Shown here piece by piece: positions 32,560 through 39,516 of a stretch of DNA of 64,000 nt; within the stretch, counting starts at the first letter, position 1, and the number at the start of each line of letters is the position of its first letter. The translations under genes were made by a program, and so were the position numbers. The notes below the pieces were generated by a model. It made no database searches. It worked only from the letters and a program-made list of their open reading frames with translations, and was not told the origin of the DNA. The stretch is from Brevundimonas sp. LM2 (lineage in GTDB: Bacteria > Pseudomonadota > Alphaproteobacteria > Caulobacterales > Caulobacteraceae). Where the stretch lies: contig NZ_CP019508.1 in the NCBI RefSeq assembly GCF_002002865.1, positions 1,704,501 through 1,768,500 on the forward strand, read 5' to 3'.

Positions 32560-33369
32560 ATGATCGTCAGCGCCTCGCCCCTGCCGCTCCGCACCGCCAG
32601 CCGCCGCGCCCGCTACGCGCTCGACATTCACGCCGACCAGGTCCAGGGCATGCGCCCGCGCCAGGAAGACGGCGCGCTGGTGCGCCGGGTGCGCGACGCT
32701 GTTCTCGTCGCCGTGGCCGACGGGGTCGGCGGTCATCCGGCCGGCGAGGAAGCGGCCGCATTGGCGCTCGATACCCTGGATCAGAATTTCCTTGTCCAGA
32801 ACTTCGCGACCCCGCTTGAGGCCGGAGATTGGTTGGCGGCCGTGTTCAAGACGGCGCACGCGGCCGTGACGGCCTTCGGCAAGGGTTGGTCGGCCGACGG
32901 CAAACGGCCGTGCACGACGTTGACGGCCGCTGTCATCCTGCCGCGCAGCGGTGTTTTCGCCTATGCCTCGGCTGGAGACAGCCATCTCTATCGCTGCGAC
33001 GGCAAGGCCGGGATCGCGCGCCTGACCACAGTACAGCAGGACGAAAAGGGCCGCCTGACCAGCTGCATTGGCGGAAAACGGCTCGTCATCGACGGCGCCG
33101 GCCAGCTCTACCTGATGCGTCCGGGCGAAACCCTGTTGTTCGCCACGGACGGGCTGGATGTCCTCAGTCTGCCGCTGGTCGCGGCCACCGTTGGCGACGC
33201 CCCGACCGCTTCGGCCGCCGCCGCCAAGCTGCTGGACCTGGTGGATCGCCGCGCCCATCCCAAACAGGACAACGCCAGTCTCGCCGTGGTCCGCGTTCGG
33301 CCTGCCCAGCCCGATGCGGTGGCCGCCCGCGACGCCGGCCTTGCGGGTCGCGCCGGGGCCGCCCGTTAA
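32560..33369 (+). CDS. PP2C-family serine/threonine protein phosphatase
   Basis: 269 aa, cytoplasmic, metal-dependent phosphatase. Motifs are in order: RPRQEDGALV, VAVADGVGGHPAGEEAA (metal-binding Asp), FAYASAGDSHLYR, LLFATDGLDVL and KQDNASLAVV (C-terminal metal-binding DN). The ATG at 32560 follows GGAAGGG. It heads the operon that continues with exbB, exbD and tonB; spacing to exbB is under 80 bp. No partner kinase is encoded nearby. PP2C genes are better known from type VI secretion and stress signalling, so its link to a TonB motor is unusual. Confidence 0.88.
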   Translation: MIVSASPLPLRTASRRARYALDIHADQVQGMRPRQEDGALVRRVRDAVLVAVADGVGGHPAGEEAAALALDTLDQNFLVQNFATPLEAGDWLAAVFKTAHAAVTAFGKGWSADGKRPCTTLTAAVILPRSGVFAYASAGDSHLYRCDGKAGIARLTTVQQDEKGRLTSCIGGKRLVIDGAGQLYLMRPGETLLFATDGLDVLSLPLVAATVGDAPTASAAAAKLLDLVDRRAHPKQDNASLAVVRVRPAQPDAVAARDAGLAGRAGAAR

Positions 33370-33445
33370 TCCGGCAATCCATCGCCTGAGGCCAAGGGCG
33401 CGCGTCCTGGTCCGTCCCCTTCGTCCTATGTTCCGGAGCCTACGC

Positions 33446-34204
33446 GTGTTCATCGTTTCGACCTCGGCCGTCCCGACCCTCCCGGCCGCGCCAACGGCGC
33501 CGCTGGTCACTGCAGCTGTGGCGGAGGGCGGGGGCTCGGCCCTGGCCCCCGTCGTGCCAGAGAACTTGACCGTCTGGCGCATGTTCGCCGAGGCCGATCC
33601 CATCGTGCAGGCCGTGATGTTGCTGCTCGTCGCCGCTTCCCTCCTGACGTGGACCATTTGGATCGCCAAGTCGGGCGAACTGGCCAGCGCCAAGCGAGCC
33701 CTGAAGGCCGACCTCGCAACGCTGACGGAGGCCGATCGCCTGGCCGCCTTGAAGGCGGCGGGCCATGGACCGGTTGGGGACATGATCGCCGTGGCCCGCG
33801 CCGAGCTCGCCGCCGGGGCCGACGTGACGGGCCTCCAGGACCGTATCGAAGCTCGACTGCAGAGGATTGAGGTGGCGGCGGTTCAGAAGATGATGCGGGG
33901 CACCAATATCGTGGCCACCATCGCGTCGGCAGGCCCCTTCATCGGCCTGTTCGGTACCGTCTGGGGCATCATGAACGCCTTCATCGGTATCTCCCAGACC
34001 CAGACCACAAATCTGGCCGTCGTGGCGCCCGGCATCGCCGAAGCCCTGCTGGCGACGGCCCTGGGGCTCGTCGCCGCCATCCCGGCGGTCGTCATCTATA
34101 ACGGCTTCGCCCGTTCGGTGGCCGACTACCGTCGTTTGGTCGGCGACGCTTCGACCCTCGTCGCGGTCCTGGTCAGCCGCCAGGTCGGGGCCGGTTCGCG
34201 TTGA
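33446..34204 (+). CDS. exbB: ExbB, MotA/TolQ/ExbB proton-channel family
   Basis: About 252 aa from the GTG at 33446, which has GGAG at good spacing; the ATG at 33428 would add six residues but lacks a ribosome site. Three membrane helices are visible: [19 protein letters not shown], then [19 protein letters not shown] with the family motif, and [20 protein letters not shown]. The N-terminal periplasmic extension ([14 protein letters not shown]) is typical of alphaproteobacterial ExbB. With ExbD it converts proton flow into motion of TonB. Confidence 0.93.
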   Translation: MFIVSTSAVPTLPAAPTAPLVTAAVAEGGGSALAPVVPENLTVWRMFAEADPIVQAVMLLLVAASLLTWTIWIAKSGELASAKRALKADLATLTEADRLAALKAAGHGPVGDMIAVARAELAAGADVTGLQDRIEARLQRIEVAAVQKMMRGTNIVATIASAGPFIGLFGTVWGIMNAFIGISQTQTTNLAVVAPGIAEALLATALGLVAAIPAVVIYNGFARSVADYRRLVGDASTLVAVLVSRQVGAGSR

Positions 34205-34243
34205 ACGGCTCCGCTTCTGTTCGCATAGCTTAGAAGGCCTCCC

Positions 34244-34690
34244 ATGGCGCTCCGCCCCAGCTCCACCGATGACGAACTCGAGGTCACCCACGAGATCAAC
34301 GTCACGCCCTTCATCGACGTCATGCTGGTGTTGTTGATCATCTTCATGATCGCGGCTCCGCTCGTAACGGTGGAGGTGCCGGTGGACCTGCCCATCTCCA
34401 GCGCCGAGGTTCAGCCTCGCGAACAGGAGCCGGTTTATCTGACCCTGCAGTCCGACCTGACGGTGTCGCTGAATGAATCCGTGCTCGACCGTGCCACCTT
34501 GGCGCGCGATCTCGACGCCCTGACCAAGGGTGACAAAGGGGCTCGCGTTTTCCTGCGCGCTGACAACAGCGTGGACTATGGCGACCTTATGAAGCTGATG
34601 GATGAGTTGCGCCAAGCCGGCTATCTCAAGGTCGCCCTGGTCGCCCTGCAGGACGATCCGGCCTCGAACGGGCCGGCACCGATCGCATGA
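34244..34690 (+). CDS. exbD: ExbD, proton-channel partner of ExbB
   Basis: 148 aa. One membrane helix (residues about 24-45) bears the essential aspartate in TPFIDVMLVLLIIFMIAAP (about D27). The periplasmic part has YLTLQSDLTVSLNE and VFLRADNSVDYGDLMKLMD, typical of ExbD/TolR. Overlaps tonB by 4 bp (ATGA), which suggests coupled synthesis of the motor and its lever. Confidence 0.94.
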   Translation: MALRPSSTDDELEVTHEINVTPFIDVMLVLLIIFMIAAPLVTVEVPVDLPISSAEVQPREQEPVYLTLQSDLTVSLNESVLDRATLARDLDALTKGDKGARVFLRADNSVDYGDLMKLMDELRQAGYLKVALVALQDDPASNGPAPIA

Positions 34691-35550
34691 CCATCGTCTC
34701 GCCCTCTCCGCCGCGAAAGGCCGCACCGTCCGACGGGCGGCCCTGGGCCGGGACCGGAACGCGCCGCGGGGCCGCCGCGCCGCCGCCGCCGCCATCCCCC
34801 CCACCGCCGCCGTCCTCGAGCGAGAGACTTCGCTGGGCTTGGGCCTGCGTCGGATCTGTGGTGATCCACGGCGCTGTGGTCGGGGCCCTCCTGCTGGGAC
34901 TCTTGGTGTTCGAAACCCCGGCCGCGTCGCCGCCGGCCGCCATTGTCATCGAGGTCTCGCTCGAGCCGTCCGCCCCGCCCTTGCCTGATCGCGAGACTCC
35001 ACCGGGGCCCGAGCAGCAGGAGAGCGCGCCCAAGCCCAAACCCCAGCCCGACCGACTGCCGCCGATCCCGACCATCAGCCTGCCGGTCAAGGCGGCGGTG
35101 GTGCTGCCGGCGCGCCAGGAGCGGCCCGAGGAAGAACGGCCCGAGGACGAAGAGCGCGCTGAGGCCACCACGGCCCCAGCCGCCGTGCCCGCGCCGCCGT
35201 CTGAACAGGTGGCCGCCCCTGCGGTCGGCCGCTCGGCGGCCGCGCCCTCGAACGCCGAACAGGCCTGGGAGGCGCGCGTTCTGGCCCAGCTTGAACGCAA
35301 CAAACGCTATCCCGCCGCCGCTCAACGCGCCGGTCAAGAGGATGTGGTCTATGTCCGGCTGACCTTGGACCGGTCGGGGCGCGTCCTCGACGCCCGGGTC
35401 CGCCGCAGCCGGGGCTATGCCGCCCTGGACGGCGAGGTTCTGGCCCTGGCTCGCCGCGCCAGCCCCTTGCCCGCCCCGCCCGCTGAAATCGAGGGCGACC
35501 GCATCACCCTGACCGTGCCGGTCGAGTTCTTCCTTAGTCGTCGGCGTTGA
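34687..35550 (+). CDS. tonB: TonB energy transducer
   Basis: 287 aa. A cytoplasmic, proline-rich start precedes a membrane helix (about residues 57-77, VIHGAVVGALLLGLLVF). A long Pro/Glu-rich periplasmic spacer follows, then the C-terminal TonB domain (about 195-285: ARVLAQLERNKRYPAAAQRAG, VRLTLDRSGRVLDARVRRS, VPVEFFL). It should contact the TonB boxes of the receptors, probably those encoded on the same island. The exbB-exbD-tonB order is canonical. Confidence 0.95.
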   Translation: MTIVSPSPPRKAAPSDGRPWAGTGTRRGAAAPPPPPSPPPPPSSSERLRWAWACVGSVVIHGAVVGALLLGLLVFETPAASPPAAIVIEVSLEPSAPPLPDRETPPGPEQQESAPKPKPQPDRLPPIPTISLPVKAAVVLPARQERPEEERPEDEERAEATTAPAAVPAPPSEQVAAPAVGRSAAAPSNAEQAWEARVLAQLERNKRYPAAAQRAGQEDVVYVRLTLDRSGRVLDARVRRSRGYAALDGEVLALARRASPLPAPPAEIEGDRITLTVPVEFFLSRRR

Positions 35551-35751
35551 GCCAGGCGTTACGGTCCACAACGAGGACTCGGCGAACGGGTTCAACAGGG
35601 CGGCAGGGCGACAAAAAGTGAGCAAATCTGATCGGTTGCGGGCCTGGGCTTCGCGCAATCGTCACAAAACGCACGGTTGCCGCCTTGGGAGACCGATGGC
35701 ACTTTAGGTCTCGCGCGGGGCGGCCGCGTCGAAGCTTGGCGAGCTGAACCG

Positions 35752-36279
35752 ATGTCGGACGCGCTCACGCATGCGGAACTGGAGCAGGTCTTCATCCAGG
35801 CCCGCGCGGATCTGCAGCGCCGCATTCGCCATCGCGTCCGTTGCCCGGAGCGGGCCGCCGACCTCACACAGGATCTCTACTTCAAGCTGGTGCGTCTGGC
35901 CGACCGCCTGCCGAATGCGGTCGAGGCCAAACGCTATATGCTCCGCATGGCCGCCAACGCCGGCCTGGACGATGTCAAAAACAATCAGAACCGTGCCCGA
36001 CTGCTCGAGGGGCTGGCCGTGCTTTACGAGCCGACCGTCGAAAGCCCGGAGACCCTGACCGGACGTCGTCAGGAGGTGCGCCACGTCGAGGCGGCCTTGG
36101 CCGAGCTCACCCCCCGCCGTCGAGACATGCTCCGTCGTAGCCGCATCCTCGGTGAAAGCTATGCCGAGATCGCTGCGGCCTGGGGCCTGTCGGTGCGGAC
36201 GGTCGAACTCGAGATCGCGGCCGCCCTGCGTCACGCTCGGGACCGCGTTCGTCCTGAGGCGGCGTCGGACGCGGGCTGA
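35752..36279 (+). CDS. FecI-like ECF sigma factor (receptor-less pair)
   Basis: 175 aa. Region 2: RIRHRVRCPERAADLTQDLYF and ANAGLDDVKNNQNRARL. Region 4: LAELTPRRRDMLRRSRILG, then YAEIAAAWGLSVRTVELEI. An ATG at 35752 is chosen; a GTG-type start further upstream has no family similarity. Followed 89 bp later by a FecR gene, but no TonB receptor follows that pair, so its target may be the exb-tonB operon, the downstream receptor or a locus elsewhere. The 200-bp gap before it (35551-35751) has no other gene. Confidence 0.9.
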   Translation: MSDALTHAELEQVFIQARADLQRRIRHRVRCPERAADLTQDLYFKLVRLADRLPNAVEAKRYMLRMAANAGLDDVKNNQNRARLLEGLAVLYEPTVESPETLTGRRQEVRHVEAALAELTPRRRDMLRRSRILGESYAEIAAAWGLSVRTVELEIAAALRHARDRVRPEAASDAG

Positions 36280-36368
36280 CCGTTCGCTCGGCCCCGGCCG
36301 AATCGCGCCAGGCTCGATCGCATTATCCCGGCTTTGCGGCCCATAGCTGTTTCAACCGTTAGGGCGAC

Positions 36369-37439
36369 ATGACCGAGCAAGATCCGCCCGTCGCTTCTGA
36401 CGAGGACCTCGATGACGTCGCGCTCGCCTGGGTCGCGCGATTGACCTCCGGTGAGGCCGATGCTCACGAGCGCGCGACCTTCGTCGCCTGGCGCGACGCC
36501 GATCCCCGACATGCCGCCGCGCTGGTCCGCGCGCGCGACCTTTGGACCGCGATCGGGCCCGAACTCGACAAGCCCCCCCAACCGTGGGCCCGTCCCGGCC
36601 AGACGCCCCGCGCGGCGGCGGGGCAAAGGGACAGGCCGCTCGGCCTACGCGCCCAGTTCACGCCGGGACCGGATGGAGCGCGGCGTGTACGGCTCCGCGG
36701 TTCGCTTGTCGCCCAGGCCGGGCGCGCGATCACCCATCGAATCGGTCCTCGCGGTGCCACCGTCGCGGCCTCGCTGTTTGCCTTGGCGATCATGGCCGGG
36801 GTCAGCAACCTCACGCCCTTCGCGGACCTGTCCACGGGCGGAGGGGAGCGCGCAATCGAGACCCTCGCCGACGGCTCGACGGTGACGCTCGGACCCGATA
36901 CCGCCTTGGACGTCGAAATCGGCGCTGACGGCGTCCGGCGGGTCCGATTGGACCGCGGCGAGGCCCTGTTTGACGTGATCCACGACCCCGCCCGGCCGTT
37001 TCTGGTTCAGTCCGGCGCAGGCGAAGTGCGTGTACTCGGGACCGCTTTCGGTGTGCGCAAGACCGGAGGGATGACCCAGGTCACCGTCATCCGGGGCCGC
37101 GTCGAGGTGCGTTCCGGCACCAGCACGCGCATTCTTACCCCCGATCGCAGCGTGGTTTATGGGGTGACATCTTTGGGGGGGGTGCGGGCGGTGGATGCGT
37201 CCACGGCCCTCGCCTGGACGCGCGGCCGGCTGGTGTTCGAGAACCAGAGCGTCGCCGATGTGGTGGCCGAGCTCGACCGGTTCTCGGACAAGAAAATCGT
37301 GCTGCTCAATCGCCGGGCCGGGGCCAAACGGATCAACGCCGTGATCGATTTAACCCGCACCGAGCAGTGGCTCGCCGCTCTGGAGCGCTCCGAGAATGTC
37401 TCGGTCTCGCATTTTCCGGGTCTCATCGTCGTACGCTGA
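36369..37439 (+). CDS. FecR-family anti-sigma regulator
   Basis: 356 aa. DUF4880 at residues 15-60 (DVALAWVARLTSGEADAHER, FVAWRDADPRHAAAL). An unusually long basic linker (about 65-120) precedes the membrane helix (about 133-150, TVAASLFALAIMAGVSNL) and the FecR domain (LADGSTVTLGPDTALDVEI, VTVIRGRVEV). The C-terminal part (VADVVAELDRFSDKKIVLL) is the receptor-STN-interacting region. Partner of the sigma factor just upstream. No receptor gene follows directly. Confidence 0.92.
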   Translation: MTEQDPPVASDEDLDDVALAWVARLTSGEADAHERATFVAWRDADPRHAAALVRARDLWTAIGPELDKPPQPWARPGQTPRAAAGQRDRPLGLRAQFTPGPDGARRVRLRGSLVAQAGRAITHRIGPRGATVAASLFALAIMAGVSNLTPFADLSTGGGERAIETLADGSTVTLGPDTALDVEIGADGVRRVRLDRGEALFDVIHDPARPFLVQSGAGEVRVLGTAFGVRKTGGMTQVTVIRGRVEVRSGTSTRILTPDRSVVYGVTSLGGVRAVDASTALAWTRGRLVFENQSVADVVAELDRFSDKKIVLLNRRAGAKRINAVIDLTRTEQWLAALERSENVSVSHFPGLIVVR

Positions 37440-37608
37440 TCCGCGGTGACGCGAATCAAACGGCCCACGTATTCTCGGCAGTCCGGATTGCACGAGCGGT
37501 GAGGGCCCCTGTCGCTACATTGGCCGTGGCGAAGACATCGGGTCTGCGCGTGTTGCGGTCCGGTCGACCGCCACCCGTTAAGCCGTTTGGGACGGAAAGG
37601 GCGACGGG

Positions 37609-38226
37609 ATGACCGGCGAACCGGCGGAACGCGGCGAAGACGACGGGGAGGCGGAGGCGACGTCACGCCCGACGGCCGACCTGATCGTCTTCCCCGTCAT
37701 CCCCCGCTCCGCCGCATGCGCTCCGAGCCAAACCGCGCATTCAACATTAGCGACCGCCGCCGCCGACCACGGGCCCGAGCTCACCCGCTGGCTGCGCGGC
37801 CGGGTGCGAGATCCGGACGCGGCCGAGGATCTGCGCCAGGAGGTCTTCCTGCGCGTCGCCCGCCAGCCGCCCGGCATCGCTGACTGGCGCGCCTATCTGT
37901 TCCGCGTCGCCCGCAGCGTCCTCGCCGATCGCGGCCGCGCCCGCAGAACCGCCCCCCAGGTTCAAGGACTCGACGCCGCCGCCGATCGTGCCTGCGAGGC
38001 CCCCGGCGCGGTCCAGCAAATGATCGACGCCGAGCGGCTGGCCAAGCTCCGGCGCGCCGTGGCCGATCTGCCGGGCGTCCAGCGCCAGGCTCTGATTTGG
38101 GCCCGGATCGAGGGCCTACCGCTACGGATCATCGGCGAGCGGCTGGGAGTGTCGGAATCCATGGCCTGCCGCTATCTCAACCAGGCCCTGAAAACCTGCC
38201 AGGATCGCCTCGACGGTTCAGAATGA
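37609..38226 (+). CDS. FecI-like ECF sigma factor with N-terminal extension
   Basis: 205 aa. The first 50 residues (charged, then PTADLIVFPVIPRSAA) are not sigma-like, so either the start lies further in or this is a genuine extension. Region 2 has VRDPDAAEDLRQEVFLRVA and DWRAYLFRVARSVLADRGR; region 4 has RRAVADLPGVQRQALIWARI, then GERLGVSESMACRYLNQAL. It precedes a FecR gene and a TonB receptor. It is only distantly similar to the two other sigma factors of the island. Confidence 0.9.
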   Translation: MTGEPAERGEDDGEAEATSRPTADLIVFPVIPRSAACAPSQTAHSTLATAAADHGPELTRWLRGRVRDPDAAEDLRQEVFLRVARQPPGIADWRAYLFRVARSVLADRGRARRTAPQVQGLDAAADRACEAPGAVQQMIDAERLAKLRRAVADLPGVQRQALIWARIEGLPLRIIGERLGVSESMACRYLNQALKTCQDRLDGSE

Positions 38227-38289
38227 GCCGGTGTTCACGTCTTCTGCGCATGCGTCCTGTTCTGGCCCATGCCGCCTTCGTCCTAATCC

Positions 38290-39249
38290 ATGTCCTCTGA
38301 CGACCCGTCCGCTGCCCTTGATGACGCCGCCCGAGAGCGCGTGGTGCGCCTCCATGCCGGCGAACCCACCCTACGTGAGCGGACCGCCATCCTCAGCTGG
38401 CGCGCCGAGGATCCCGCTCATGAGGCCGCCTTCCAGGCCGCGGAACGTTTATGGTTGGATCTGGGGGCTGTGCGCGCCGCCGCCGACGCACCGGCCGCCC
38501 CTGTCACCCCGCCCGCTCGTCGTCGCGCGCCTCGGCGAGCCACACTGGCGGCCTGCGCCGCCGGCCTCGCGGCTGTTCTCGGTTTGGGCCTGTCGTTTCA
38601 GCCCGCCGGGGGTTGGGGCGTGGCCTTTGCCGACGTCCGCACTGCGCCAGGGGAACAACGCTCGATTATGCTGGGCGACGGCACCGTTGTGCATCTGAAC
38701 GGGGCCACCGCGCTGGACTATCGGTTTGAGGGCGGTCGTCGCTCCGTGACCTTGCTCAGCGGCGAGGCAGTGTTCGCCGTGGCGCACGACGCGAGCCGCC
38801 CCTTCACGGTCGCCGCGGCCGACACCCGCGTCCGCGTGGTCGGCACCGTCTTTCAGGTCTCGCGCGCCGGCGACCGGGTGTCGTTGGAGGTTCTCGAAGG
38901 TCTTGTGCTGGCGGGAGCGGGCGATGCCGATACCGCCGCCCTACGACCCGGCCAAGGTCGCGCCTGGGCAGGCCGTCGGGGGTCCCGCGTCGTCCCTGTT
39001 CGGATCGAAGAAGCCACGGCTTGGCGGCGCGGCCGCCTGATCTATCGCAACGCCTCGCTTCAGGCTGTGGCGGACGACCTCGCCCGGCTCTCGGGCGATC
39101 GCGTCTGGGTTCTGGGTGCGGTGGCCAAACGCCAGCGGGTCACCGCCGTCTTCGATAACCGCGCTCCCGACCGGGTCTTTGCTCATCTCGAGGACACCCT
39201 CCCGGTCGAAGTCACCCAACCGCTTCCCGGCCTCGTCATCATCCGCTGA
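38290..39249 (+). CDS. FecR-family anti-sigma regulator
   Basis: 319 aa. The DUF4880 region (ARERVVRLHAGEPTLRERTA, LSWRAEDPAHEAAF) is at residues 10-55, the membrane helix at about 80-98 (LAACAAGLAAVLGLGLSF), the FecR domain at about 115-215 (MLGDGTVVHLNGATALDYRF, VRVVGTVFQVSRAG), then a C-terminal STN-contacting part (LQAVADDLARLSGDRVWVL). The ATG is 64 bp after the sigma stop. It should link the receptor at 39517 to the sigma factor at 37609. Confidence 0.93.
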   Translation: MSSDDPSAALDDAARERVVRLHAGEPTLRERTAILSWRAEDPAHEAAFQAAERLWLDLGAVRAAADAPAAPVTPPARRRAPRRATLAACAAGLAAVLGLGLSFQPAGGWGVAFADVRTAPGEQRSIMLGDGTVVHLNGATALDYRFEGGRRSVTLLSGEAVFAVAHDASRPFTVAAADTRVRVVGTVFQVSRAGDRVSLEVLEGLVLAGAGDADTAALRPGQGRAWAGRRGSRVVPVRIEEATAWRRGRLIYRNASLQAVADDLARLSGDRVWVLGAVAKRQRVTAVFDNRAPDRVFAHLEDTLPVEVTQPLPGLVIIR

Positions 39250-39516
39250 TTGTCGGCTGTCGACTCGGCTGGATGGGGACCGCACTCGTGCGACGCAGCG
39301 GCAGTCTTCCGCCGCTACCGAGTCGGGACAGGTCATGCGGAGGCGGCCGGAGCGGGTAGGCGGGTAAGGCGTCGTTTGCGAGGGCCGCAGCACCGTAAGA
39401 GCGGTAAACCCGCCACAGGTCCCGGCCTTCACAAAGGTTTCATGCAGCCGCGGTTCAGACGTCCCTGGCCGCTCCGTCTTCCTTCACAGACCATCACCGT
39501 CTGGGGGACGAAACCG

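Noticed and set aside
39250..39516. N-terminal extension of the third receptor to 1048 residues
   Set aside because: The extension starts right after the FecR stop, has no signal peptide and no ribosome site; the ATG at 39517 gives a normal signal peptide.
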